From positions 62,001-126,000 of the forward strand of contig BLJB01000040.1 in assembly GCA_013423325.1 (NCBI GenBank): a stretch of DNA of 64,000 nt, read 5' to 3'. Numbering within the stretch: position 1 is the first letter of the stretch; each line of letters opens with the position of its first letter. The notes under the pieces were generated by a model that did not search any database, was not told the DNA's origin, and was given only the letters and a program-made list of their open reading frames with translations. The stretch is from Usnea hakonensis. Taxonomy: Eukaryota; Ascomycota; Lecanoromycetes; Lecanorales; Parmeliaceae. Both the position numbers and the translations under genes were made by a program. Shown piece after piece: positions 22,179 through 34,058 of the stretch.

Positions 22179-23548
22179 TCACCTCCCCTCCCCCTTCCCC
22201 CCCAAAGCCAAAGCCCTGAACCCCCTCGCCAAATCATCCCTCAGATCCTCCCAATCCTCCAACCCGACGCTGATCCTCAGCAACCGCGTATCAACACTCC
22301 TATCGCTCATAGCCCTCCACTCAATCAAACTCTCCACCCCGCCCAACGACGTCGCATGCTGAAACAGCTCCAAACAACTCGGCAACCGTCTCGCGGCGCT
22401 CTCCTCCCTCATCGTCACCGCGAACACGGGCCCGAACCCATTCGGCATCTGCTCCCTCAACCACTCCATATCTCCATCCCCCTGCTGCAAACTAGCATGC
22501 CTCACCCCCTCCACCAGTCCCCTAACGACCTCACCCCCCTCCCCCTCCCCCCCTTTCACCAAACCCCACAACCACCCAACCAACCTCTCACAACTCCCAC
22601 TCTGCCTCCTCACCCTAACCTCCAACGTCCGCAAACTCCTCACCCCCAACCACCCCTCCAACCCCCCCATCACGCTCCCCAAACAAGTCCTCTCCCTCTT
22701 CAACCCCTCCACCCACTCCCCGCGCTGACTCGCCACGACCCCGCACAGCAAATCGCTGTGCCCGCCCAGATACTTGGTGCCCGAATGCATCACCACGTCC
22801 GCGCCCCAGAGGAACGGATCCTGCAGGCCCGGCGGGCCGAATGTAGCGTCCACGAGGAGGTATGCGCCGCGGGCGTGCGCCTTTTGCGCGAAGCGGGCGA
22901 TGCAAAAGGCTTCGCCTGTTGGGTTCACGGGGGTCTCGAGATGCACGACGTCGCCGGGGCCCAGGGCCTCGGCGGGGCAGTCTAGCGGTAGGATGGCGCA
23001 GCCTGTCAGCTTGGTGTGGAGGGCGAGCACGCCGTGGGAGCCGTGGTAGCCGTCGCCGATGCTGACGCGTTTGGGGTTCAGGAAGACGTAGATGGCGTGC
23101 AGGGCGGCGAGGCCGGAGGAGTAGGTGAGGCAGGGTGCGTGCAGGAGGGGGGAGAGGAGCGTTTCGAGACGGGTGCTCGTGGGGGCGGTTTCGCGGGAAT
23201 AGATGTGGGAGTCGAGAGGTTGGGGTCCCTTTGGGGGTTGTCGGGACTGGCATCAGCGATGTTTGAGTGGAGATGGGTGCTTTTGTGTGATGGGCGTGGT
23301 GTGGAGGCTCCGGGAAATTATACCTTGACGTCTTTTGCGGGGATCAAAGACTCTGGGTCGGAAGCGTAGCGGAATGTTGTGGAGACGTGTAGGGCGGGGG
23401 CTACGTCGGTAGAGCGATTGAGTTGGTCATCGGCGTGGATGGCGAGGGTGGAAGGGTGGAGGGTGGAGAGAGGGAAGGACAAGGATGAAGGTTGTGGAGG
23501 GGAGTGGGAGATGGCTTGTATGCCGTCCAAGGGTGCAGATGGAGACAT
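22179..23548 (-). CDS. Cystathionine gamma-synthase-like PLP enzyme (Cys/Met metabolism family)
   Basis: Two exons (23548-23324 and 23246-22179) encode about 430 residues. Conserved Cys/Met-metabolism PLP features: STLAIHADDQLN and DVAPALHVSTTFRY at the N-terminus, SHIYSRETAPTSTRLETLL, a YSSGLAALHAIY loop, VHLETPVNPTGEAF, LLVDATFGPPGLQDPF (Asp contacting the pyridine N), and VVMHSGTKYLGGHSDLLCG, where the Lys of SGTKYLGGH is the PLP Schiff-base lysine. The C-terminus has TRLLRISVGLEDWEDLRDDL. The sequence fits the fungal branch near yeast YHR112C rather than Met-pathway Str2, so the reaction (gamma-synthase or beta/gamma-lyase) is open. Acceptor choice is uncertain: 23247 (adds SRQPPK) or a later AG; both keep the frame. 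The second half is very C-rich on the plus strand. Confidence 0.88.
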
Positions 23549-23940
23549 GCTTGTACAAGGGTTGAGTAAGGACAAGAACCTTTTGCTTCACCTTTGTTGA
23601 GAAGAGGGGTTAGCCGAGGGGTTGCCGCCGTTACGTAAGGCTAGGTACCTTAGTCTGCGGAGACAAGCGTTGAGTAAGGTAGGGCTGAATATTTGGGCCA
23701 TGATATCGTCAGTCATCCATTGCGTCCTGTCACATAAAATGTAGGAAATTCTTGGATGACAGAAAAGTACGAGTAGAGACGAAGCAACACCTATGCCAGT
23801 CTTAAACCTCAAGCACGCCACCAGTGCATCGAGCGAATTTGCTGGCAGATTGTCATCACCTCCTCAAAGACGCCATTCGAGACATTTGGTTGACTGGTGC
23901 GGGTAGTATTTGTGTGAACCTGTCTCTGTCTGTAGCTCCG
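23549..23940. other. Spacer between PLP enzyme and large unknown gene
   Basis: Short spacer with a GGTACC-type half palindrome near 23644; no gene. Confidence 0.45.
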
Positions 23941-26900
23941 TCAGTCCAGATAGTGGTTCGCGCTAGAGCCAACAAGCTTCTTTAAATGCTCACCTTGTTG
24001 ACTGTCAAACCCGATTGTTATGTCGTCGTGTTCACCCGGATACTCTGGCATATCAAGACAAACAAAGTCTCTCGCGGCATCTGTTTCACTCTTTGGTAAC
24101 GCAAACTTAGCATCAACAATTCGCAGAAAAGATTGGCTGGAACGGGAATAGATTTCAAAGACATCAGTTTCCTTGAGGACAAAGTTCATGCATGCTCCAT
24201 GGCTGATGTCTTTAAAGAACGCTACCAGCTGGACGGTTTTGTCTCGTTGTACGACCTGCAAGCGCGGTGCGTTGGCTTCCCAGCGCTTATGCAGCGCAAT
24301 TAAATGTGGGCGCGAAATAGACAAGGTGCTTGCCAACCCATCGTATAGCACATGGAAGCCGGTAACCATAGCCTGGAAGCAATGAAGATCTGACAACGAT
24401 CCAAAATGGTACGTTCTTACGGACGGAGACGTGCTCATTGAATGCAGCACCTGGGACAAGGCGCTCAAGTCAACGTCTCGTAGTGTTCCGTCGGTGAAGC
24501 TACAAGTCATGTCTTGCTGTGCTACCCTTAGGAGCTTGATCTCATTCAAGTCTCCAGCGCTCAGGTTCATTTGGAGCTCACCAGGCCCAGCATTAATTCG
24601 GTCTGTTAAAACACCAGAATCACACCTGCACATTGCGAAATTAGCCTGATTCCTGGGAGGTAAAGGGACTAGACTACTAGGCGAGTCTGGGGGGTAAAGG
24701 TGCTTGCGAGATGTTTCTTGAGGTCAGATACCTAATACAATAAACAGCTTTTGGAGAAAGAGCGTTCGCGAGACAATCTTTGATTGTCAATCAGGGAAGT
24801 ATTCCCCAAAATGTGCACTTACTCTGCCAGTATTCGAAGGTCTGATTGCAAGTCGTGGCCGTTAGGTGGCAGATGCTTACTGACAACGCGCAACTTCTGC
24901 CATCTGAGATCACTAATACAGCGGCTGGCGTTCCCATAGGCTGCATCCTGATCATTGGACACAAGGTTGATGGCATAGTCATGCAATTGTAAAGAGGCCG
25001 AACATTGATCGTCTTCATTTACCGAAATCCCAGCGAGAATGGAACGAAACAGCCCGACATCGCTTGCTTCACGGAATGTGAGAGATACTCCAAGCGAAGA
25101 CGGCACCCTTAAAAGCAGTGTATTTCCACTTCTGGTTTGATGGGTGCTGAACAGTAGTGGCATGTCCTTTCCCAGCTCATAGTTCGCCTTGCTCAAGGTT
25201 TTGGTACCTGGATTAGTGATCACCATCAACCGATAACCATGGTGAGCTTTGTGTTGGGCGTTTCCCTCTCTTTTCTCGAAAACTCGTACCCTGCATCCTT
25301 TCATGGGTTCTGCAGGGAATGACGGCGAGTCAAAACATTGAACGATCGGTAGCTCCCGCTCACAAAGAAATTCCTCGCCTCTCCTACCAGAGTACTCTTT
25401 TCTGATCTGTTGCGTGTAATCAGAAATGCCCCATATTGTCTTGAAATCCTTCTCAGAGAATTTGATTCGTATACCGAAATCTTCTGCAAGCCTAAGTTGC
25501 ATTGTGTGTAGCGGTATCTTCCAGTGTACATCACGCCAATGCAGACCACCATGTTCGTCTGACTGTATCACAAGGTTGACCTGCCCATCTTGGCTCGCGA
25601 TGGCTACCTTTACTGCCCAATCAGTGCGCTCACGCAGTATTGACACGACGCAATGGATATGTACACTTGACGTGGCATCATCACGGTCGTCCAAGCAAAG
25701 GTCAACAAACATCTTGCCAAAGCAGAAGTGACGTGTTGTGTCTCCAACCAGAATCGGGAAAAAGGGATCAGCAACGCACTTCTTACTCTGAAGTGGGGAA
25801 TGGAGAACGTTATTGACCATCAAAGCCGCCATCTCTGAGGGGAAGACTGGAGACTTCACGAATAGCTGTAAATCTAGCCCTTGCATCTGAAGATCATCCG
25901 GTGGTAACATCCCATTCCTCTTCATCGACGTTGTCAATGCACGCATGCTAGTTCTAACATTCAATTGGACGCCGACGAGCTCAGAGAGAGGTTGGTTACT
26001 GAAGCTTCTTATCGCTATGACCATGGAACTCAGACTGGCACTACCAAATCTTCTCATTTCGGGAAGATTCGGGGTGACATATTTCAATACCCACCAAGCC
26101 TTTGCAAGGTCGACGTACGCTTGCTTTAAGGGATCACCATCAATCGCAGCATTGGCCAAAGTCATGCCCGAAGGTTTCCTACGTACGGCACTTTCAAGCG
26201 CTTCTCTGCCTTTCAGAAACCACCATGCAGAAATTGTGATCCATCGTTCAAATGGCACGGCCATGATATCGGTATGAGTAGAAGCATTGAGTTGGAAAAG
26301 GTCGTTGAAGCGTCGTACACGCGAATCGAAGTCATCCAAGGACTCTTCCCCAAAATTTTGAGCTATAGTACGCAGAGAAAGTGGCTTATCGTTTTCACTA
26401 TGTGAGACGTCCTGAGAAACTGGACCGGTGTCATGCTGTCCGGTGCTTGGCAGCTTTGGTAGAGCTTTGGTAACGGGTACAGCGGCATTTTTTGATGATG
26501 AGGCCTCGTGGGAGACGTCTGGAGGCTTATGTGCCCCACTGAGAGCCAGAAAACTGGCTGACAGCACCTCTGGAGGAGAGACATTCAAATGCCGTGCAGC
26601 CCTATCCCTACTATTTTCTGCTGCTTGCCAACTTTGGCTATGACCAAAGAACGAAGCTTCGCTCTCCGTGGATCTTAGTAATGAAATATCCATGGCGTGC
26701 CCTTTCTGTCCGTCCATGTTCAATCTCTGCTTTTCATCTCGCGTTGGAGGCGACACGTTTCGAACCCGGGCGAAAGTAGACTGAGCCACTTCTCGATCAT
26801 TAGCTTTCTGATGCGATTCGTCCACTAGGACTTCATCGTCGACTCCTGTTGTTCTTTTCGTTGACAATAAGCGCTGAGATGGATCCTCGTCATAAGGATG

Positions 26901-27407
26901 CGTTGGCCGTCCGTGTGCGCGGGAGCTCTGGTCACTGGTATTGTGGTACAACAATTTCTTACTCGGCGGTATGTCATTTTGCAGCAAGCCTGCGAATGAC
27001 GCAGAAACATCTCTTGACGGTAGCTCAGCCTCGTCTCCACCAATGCCAATGACCTCTGGCGGCTTTGACTCAAATCGTACGTGTAGTCCCTTGTTCTGAC
27101 GAGCTTTGGGCCCTCGATAGACATCGACATTGGCATGGTCTTGATTGCCCTGGGCGGCAGATGACGCAGCCCAAGCAGCGGCAGCATCAGTGCGAGGGAC
27201 GAGCGGCGGTCTTCGAGGTCCTACTTCGGGCCTTGCACTCGTTGTATGGAGAAAGTTGGCGATATCTTCATCATTATCTTCGAGCTTTTCGGCAGCAGCT
27301 TTTCCAGACTTGCTATCGGCCGAGAAGAGTTTCATTCGCCATTTATGCTTCCCAAGGAGCTTAGTCTCGCCAGGAGACTCTTCAGGGGAGTTGGCGCTCT
27401 CCGACAT
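23941..27407 (-). CDS. Large conserved-looking protein of unknown function
   Basis: Two exons (27407-24823 and 24625-23941) encode 1089 residues; the 197-bp intron (24822-24626, GTAAGT donor) joins GCA GA with G TGT in frame. I do not recognise a family. Residues 1-~340 are low-complexity, charged and Ser-rich, with basic and acidic patches (GKHKWRMKLFSADSK, NDEDIANFLHTT), likely disordered. From ~340 the composition becomes that of folded domains: a helical segment (DDFDSRVRRFNDLFQLN, WITISAWWFLKGREALESAVRRK, AWWVLKYVTPNLPEMRRFG) followed by long beta-rich stretches (HCVVSILRERTDWAVKVAIAS, LVIQSDEHGGLHWRDVHWK) and a C-terminal ~220-residue part with FHVLYDGLASTLSISR. No membrane segment or signal peptide is seen. 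Codon use and intron signals look like its neighbours, so the gene is probably real and expressed. Confidence 0.8.
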
Positions 27408-29273
27408 TTTTGGATTTCATGGGGGGTACGTGGTACTGAGATGGCAGGAAGGGAGAGTATGATTTGTGACAGCTCATGATTGCAAGTAGAGATGGGTTGT
27501 ATAATCACAGCGTGGGGCGGTCGATGTTGACGATCATTGACACAGCAGCACGAGGGCGCCTGCCTCGCGCCTGTCAAAGGAACCTTCATTTCCGCGACTT
27601 AAATCACATATCTCATTAGTTCTTAAGCTAAGTAATTTACCTTACATTGATAGGTACCTTAGCTTACATTAAGCATAGGACCAAAGCCAAGACACTAGAC
27701 ACGAGGCTGTTCCCATTTTTAAGGTTGCAACCTTGAAGCAATGAAGAGCTAGAGTGTTACGTACATGCCGTCTTGGCGCTGGAACCAAGTTGATGGGAAC
27801 CAGCAACGTAATCATCAGTACAAGTGTCCTAAATTGATACTTTAATACTGGTAATACTAAGATCCTTGACATCCGTCCATCCATTCACCATTCATAATCA
27901 TGGCGACCAACGTAGCGAATCAGCACTAGCTCTCTCAGAGCATTTAATTAGATCGCATCATACTTTATCTTTTTACGGAATTCCCTTTCTCATGTTATTG
28001 CTCCTGCTCCTGATCCTGCTCCTGCTCCTGTACATGTTTTGTCACAAAACAACCTGCAGTAGTAGTGTCGGCGACAAATGTGAGCTGCCGCGATAAGGTA
28101 GGCTTGCTAGCATCGCATGTCATCTCTGTTCAATGTCCGAGTACGTAGCTCCGTACATTATACATGATAGAAGACATAATTCAAGTCTTGTCTTCAGTGG
28201 TCCTCAAAAGGCCATGTTCATGTTGATTCTTTGATACACGCCTTTATGAAACAGTACCACACTAGCCCTCAAATAGGAATTGACGCGCAATCTTGGACAA
28301 AACATGCTAAAGTAAAGTAAGGTAAGTAATATTTGTCTTCCTGGCCCACAGAATAATGGCGAGGTAGAGTAGACCCGCACTCGCATACAAGCCGACCGGG
28401 TTTGAATAGATTCGAGCCATTCGCTTGGCTGATTTTCCATTTTCTTTTCGATAAAAAGTACATAAAACTTGGACCAGTTGCACGTTTACTTCTTTCTCCC
28501 TTTTTGAATTTTTTTTTTATTTTTCTTAACTTTTCAAAAAGTGCGGACAATCTTTACTACTTTAACTGATATGCATGATATCAGCTTGAGATGTCTTTTC
28601 GCCCCTACTCCCTACTCTACGTTACTGTTCCACTGTTCCACTGTTCCACATGATGACTGCCTGGCACTAATTTTCCATCCAAATCCGACCAAACACAGCT
28701 TGTCGAAGAGCACGTTAAGAAGCAGCGTAATTAGGCGCACCTCACGTATTATTGTACAAGTTCATAACGCGATTTCAAGAAAGTCGGCAAAAAAGGGTCT
28801 TGACTTGGCGGTAGAGACTAAGGTGGCTAGAGACTTAGAGTGTAAGAAATCAGCGAGGCGATCGTCTCGCGGAGCTAACGTTAAGGTACATGTACGGAGT
28901 ACGTAGGGATGAATAAAATACAAGCATTAAATTATTTTGACCCCAGTCAGTAGGCAAATATCTCACCCCACGACTTCCAACCTTCCCACCCTACTCTCCA
29001 ATTCTCACCTTGCACCCTCTCCCAACCATCACACTAAATATTCTTATGCTGACACTCTCGTTTGCCATCACAGCACTCGAGTACGAATTGGAGATACAAG
29101 GACCTCCCATCGCCGCTGTCACTGCCGCCTCACCGGCCCATCCATCCTTTTACAACTCCGCTGTCCTGCTCCTCTCCAACAAATAAATCCTCGATTCGGC
29201 AATTCCGTCCAACATAAATTCTGGAGGCTCGCAATTCGTAACTCTATACGTTGTCGATGGGGGGGTGAGGGTG
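27408..29273. other. Long spacer, promoter regions of the large unknown gene and the TRP-like channel gene
   Basis: Nearly 1.9 kb without a supported gene. It holds a short inverted repeat AAGCTAAG...CTTAGCTT with a TAGGTACCTTAG core (about 27627-27667), a CTCCTG-type hexanucleotide repeat (about 27999-28030), and AAAGTAAGGTAAGT-like tracts near 28315. Short frames such as 28541-28906 plus show no motif. Confidence 0.45.
27999..28030 (+). repeat. CTCCTG simple repeat
   Basis: About five imperfect CTCCTG units (one ATCCTG) in intergenic DNA. Confidence 0.7.
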
Positions 29274-32200
29274 ATGGCCACAGAGACCCGGCGGCATGGT
29301 CAAAAGCACTTTCCTGCACGGATGGGTGAGACATCATGGGACGCACGATTGCATCACACTGAGAGCTTGATGGCAACTCAAGGGGAGAGCGAACGGTCAA
29401 GAACTCGCCAGAAGGCGCAATGGCGATGCGCGGGATTATCGAGACGGTCTACGCCTTCTATTTCCAACATCCTGCGTGCAATCTTCGTCGCCGTCCTCCT
29501 ACCTATCAAATTTTCGACTGCCGTATACATTAATTTTGACAACTGCCTGGGCCCGAACGTTATCAATTCGGAACCCCCAAAGCTTTTACAATTTGTCCCG
29601 CTCTTCGTCTGGGCTGCCTTCAATACCAGTGCGGAGAGCTATAACCTCAATGTCACTGCATACGGCAATGTTTTGGGCATTGCAACTCAAAACCCTTATC
29701 CTAATGAGACCGACCCCCAGTGGACAAATCCTAACGACACCCTTGGCAAGATTCCAGATGTCTATGGATCTGGTCCAGACGCGCTGTATACCACTTTCAC
29801 GACAGAATTCAATGTTTTGGACTACACGCCCTATGCTCCCGACGCTGAGAGATTTTGCAACACTTCGTCCCTGAGAGCTTGTCCGATTGCTCCAGTTTTC
29901 AATTTTAACGGCACTATGTAAGTAATCTTAGAGATTCTGAAAACCAAGAGTAGACCTTGTCGACTAATGTCTCGCCCGAAGGAGTCCTCCAACCGACCTT
30001 CCTGGAATAACGGTCGCGCACAACTTGTATTCGAGCTATGCATTCACCTCAATCAATACCTTCCTTAGGCTCAAGTCTGGAGACCCAGCTGCCGATCTGT
30101 ATGCGTGCATAGAAGCCAGCGTAACTCCAGATTTAGGCCACACTCTCAGCAGAACGCTGACCTACCTACCTCTTGTGGTCCTCATTCTCGTTGCCATTGC
30201 AACAGCTACCGCCGCCATTTACAGTCCTTGGGGTTCCACCGATGTCTTCAAATTCACGAGCAACTACGGCAGAGATGACGATCTTCTACGACTCGTGACT
30301 CCAGGATTCGGAGATTGCCTACAATATATCCAGTTCGTCGTCCTGATGGGGTCTTTGAGTCTGAATTATCCAGGTTTCTACCAACCTGTGTTAAGCAAAG
30401 TGAGCTGGTCTGCACTCATGTTCAATGAAAGTTTTGTCACGCACGGCAATGGCTCCCAAAGCCTAGTAGATGGAATATACGTGGCCAACGGAACTTATGG
30501 ACTTGATAGGATGAGCCAATTGGTGGGCATGACCGCAGACAAGGATATTTGGGCTGGCATGGCAGTGTGGCTCCTGGTCATCGTGGTGTCTTTGATCACC
30601 CTCATACAGATCGGTTTTGCCTGCCGGTGGGCTTATCGATTCATCTCGGATACACAGCAAGAGGATCTTCGGCAAAAGAACCTGCCTTTCAGTCTTGGTA
30701 ACGCAATCCGGGTTGTTTTCAACTATTTTCTGCTACCTATCGTGGCGCTCTCGACTTTCCAGCTCGTCATTGCGGAACAATCTCCTGGCTCAACCGTGGG
30801 ATTTGCGGCAATCCTGCTTGTAGCTCTGGTTGGATTTGCAGGTTTTCTCCTGTGGTTGATAGCGACAACTCGTCCGCGATCGTATTTATTTGACGACCTC
30901 CCAACTGTCTTGCTCTACGGGCCCTTATACAACACATACTCGGATAACGCAGCTACTTTCGCCCTGGTCCCAGTCATGCTGACTTTCATTCGAGGCATAG
31001 CGATCGGTGGTGTTCAACCATCTGGGATTGCTCAATTGGTCTTACTCGCAATTTGCGAAGTGATCAACATTCTCACCCTGAACGCTTTCCGGCCGTTCCA
31101 CTCTCCAACGTCCATGAATGCCTTTCACACTTTCTTCGCAGTCGTTAGACTTGTGACGGTACTTCTGAGTGTGGCCTTTTTGCCCTCCTTAGGTATCAAA
31201 GATGCACCTCGGGGGTGGATAGGCTACATCATTCTTCTTATGCACGCCATTGTGCTCGTGTTCGGTTTTTTTCTCAATGCATGCCAAACACTAATCGAGG
31301 TTATCGCAAGATTAGCTGGTGCAGGTGGTGAGGAAGGCGTCGGTGGAGGTGCCGCCAGAGGAGGACTGGTCAAGGTGCGTCATTCAATGCGAGGTGTCTC
31401 TGATTGCTCGACAGTCCTGAAGAGTAGCGGGGCTCTTGTAATACCAGCGCTCACTCTTCGATCGTTATTTAGGTCTTCGGAATGCGTCAACTATCTCGGA
31501 GAAATCCTCGGCTTAGTGGTCGAGCACGTCAAAGCATAACCTCTGACGCAGCCATGCTAGCCCAGGAATCAGATCAAAAGTCTTTACAATGGAACGGAGG
31601 TCGATCACGAAGCATATCTGGCAGCTCGGCAATCCTTCTGAACAGGCAGGGTGCTAGCGAGAACCGCACGAGCGTTGGGCTTGACTCGGTTAGCGCAGGT
31701 GGTGCAGGAGACACCCCAACATCTGGGAGGGCAAGCGCCTTCTCTTACCTTCCAAGTGGCAGCCAAAACGCAGGCTCCGGAGCGAACTCAGATGGTATTG
31801 TCAATCTGAGAAATGCAGAAACGGCCGATCCGTATTACCGCCCACCGAGACAGAGAAGGACGACTATAGATTCAAAGTCTCCCCCCGGGCCAGCTAGAGG
31901 TTCTTGGGGAAGCTCTGACTGGGCTAACAAGCGATGGAGTCACCACAGCCCTGACTTGGAAGGTTCCCCTCAACCAATCGAAGGAGCATCTGCGTCTGGA
32001 CGAATCACGCCACTCCCAGCTCATTTGGGCGGGGCTCGTGATCGTTCGGACTCCGATGCTGAGGAACCACGGCAATCAAAGACTGACTACGCAACAAGAG
32101 AAGTTGACTTCTATTACGGCGTGAGGGGACCAGCTTTATCGAACCTGCCAACCCGGAGACTGAAGACGGGCCCTGCTGATCCGACTGGGCCTGTAATATC

Positions 32201-33158
32201 TGCCTCCGGCTGGATCAAGAGCTTATTTGGTGGCAAGACTAAGGAGAAAGGGAAAGGCTTTGAGGTTGTCAGGAGTTCAAGAGCGCGGCCGGTAGGAACA
32301 CAGACGTCTTCGGGTGCAATCATCCCCGACAATGAAGCTCGTTACTCTGATGAACCGGGTGTCAACCAGCCTGAGAGATCTCGAGACCTTGCCCTTAGCG
32401 ATCAAGGAGATGCAATTGGGGCAGGCACAAGACACCTTCCTAACGAAGAAAGCCCCGTGAGTAGCGAAGACGAAGAGGGTGACGAGAGATCCATTCTAGA
32501 CGAAGACTGGCGACCAAATCGAGAAAGTCAAATCTCACAATTTCCGCCGACGCTGCCCACTATCGAAACACCAGGAGGTATAGAGTTGCCAAGCCGAATT
32601 GCGTCCAAGGCAAGCTCAAGGCCCACTCGTGAAAGTACGCGGAGAAGCACCAAACCACACATACCGCGGAAGAGTTCTAGACGGGACTCCTCGACCGACT
32701 TGGAAAATTTCGACATCAGGCTTTCAACAGTAGCGCCCTCTCCACCAATCACTCCACAAAGGTCGGTCCACCGGCGTTTACAGCCGCCGGAAGACAATAG
32801 CAGGCGTCTTCCATTCTATTCTCACCACGCCCATTCCCCTTCTCAAGGCACCCATCTGTCAACAGGTGGGGATTCGATGGACTCGAGTATGTTCTCACCA
32901 GGGACGCTAGAAAGGGACGAGGATGGATACGCTCAGCATACGAGACACTCCTCGTCTGTACTTGGCTCTCTGGCTCCCGGTCTTCACCCGGTTGATCGAC
33001 CCACAAGCATGGGTTATGTGCAGCAACATCGAGCCAGCGACAACATTCACACTGCAAGTCCGGATGGTCCGTCATTACTGGGCTCCAGTGCTGAGGTCGT
33101 TGAAGAGGCTAGTCGAAGAAGTGTCAGTCCTGATTCCCAGCAGCCTCACGCTTTCTAG
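29274..33158 (+). CDS. TRP-like ion channel / FLC-family membrane protein with long C-terminal tail
   Basis: Three exons (29274-29917, 29982-31374, 31473-33158) encode up to 1240 residues. An N-terminal hydrophobic segment (ILRAIFVAVLLPI), preceded by about 65 basic/polar residues, leads into a luminal domain with many N-glycosylation sequons (AFNTSAESYNLNVTAYG) and the TRP-ML-like FDNCLGPNVINSEPPKLLQF. Then about nine hydrophobic helices follow (TYLPLVVLILVAIATATAAI, VWLLVIVVSLITLIQIGFA, YIILLMHAIVLVFGFFLNA). This is the layout of fungal TRP-like/FLC proteins (Pkd2, Spray), linked to calcium homeostasis and, in yeast FLC genes, to ER flavin/heme transport. The third exon adds ~560 Ser/Pro/Arg-rich, probably cytosolic and disordered residues. 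The true start may be 29322 or 29370; the 29274 start puts a long polar segment ahead of the signal anchor. Intron 2 joins GLVK with VFGMRQLSRR in phase. Confidence 0.85.
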
Positions 33159-34058
33159 CCTAACCCATTTCCTTTCCGTCACATTATCACATAGGCTAGG
33201 TGGAAAACGAATCTCTTATGTCATCACCAAGGGGGCGGAGGCATTGTTCTCATATTTTAGCGTTGCATGGCCACGAATCACTGGCTGGCGTTCTCATTTG
33301 GGCAGTACGAGATATGAACATAGTAAGGCTGTAGAATAGACACGTGATGTGTATAATAATAGCTTGGGAGCCTTGCTTAGATTAAAGCGGGGGTATACAA
33401 ACGACTTGAAAGCGCCGCTTCAAATCCGACATTCAAGTCGATGTAGCATACAATTTTCCATAAGCGAGCTCCAAGTTCAAATATGACCTTATGTCGAGGT
33501 ACTTAAAGGTCGCGTGCTCTCTGGATAGCCGCTACCATTATAAAATACCTAATCGGGCCAGTAACTTACTTTACTCGTCGCCGCCTTCACTCATGCAAGA
33601 TGATTATGTGTGAAGGTGAATTGTGACTTCTCATTCTTATCAACAGTTATAAATTTCAAGGTGAATCTCGAGTTGATTTACAGCCCGCTATGACATGTAT
33701 GAAATGCATTACAGTAAGGTACTGTTGTTGTTATATTTTAGATTTTAGGTCATGTTTTAATTCGCTCTATTTCTAGTATTTCTAGGCCTTGACCGAAACA
33801 TCACCCCTGTCCTTATATCCTACTATCAACTTGAACCTCTACACGACCTGTCATACTAGACAAGTAGTGCCCAACGAGTGCCTTCTCTTCAGCCTCGCCC
33901 TCGTTCCTCCAAGCTTCGTCCAGACCTTTGCCGCCATTGATTTCAAGAATAACAAGCTGGATAACCATCACCGTCACTGTGCGAGGTCAAGCTTGAGGAA
34001 CATTCCGCCGTCTGGGGAACGCCCTTTGAAAAGGCCTAGATTGGCCTCGAAATGTTTG
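33159..34058. other. Spacer between TRP-like and FYVE genes
   Basis: About 0.9 kb; AT-rich around 33600-33780. An open frame precedes the FYVE start from 33789 but has no ATG, so this is read as promoter and leader. Confidence 0.5.

Noticed and set aside
22086..22985. 299-codon plus frame, very rich in Pro/His/Gln
   Set aside because: Antisense shadow of the C-rich second exon of the PLP enzyme gene.
27627..27667. Short inverted repeat AAGCTAAG/CTTAGCTT
   Set aside because: Only 8 bp stems and no target duplication; too weak to call a mobile element.
28395..28425. TTCGAG-type sequence resembling a tRNA B box
   Set aside because: No A box at the right distance and no cloverleaf pairing.
28541..28906. 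121-codon plus frame in the long spacer
   Set aside because: No motif, and surrounded by AT-rich intergenic sequence.
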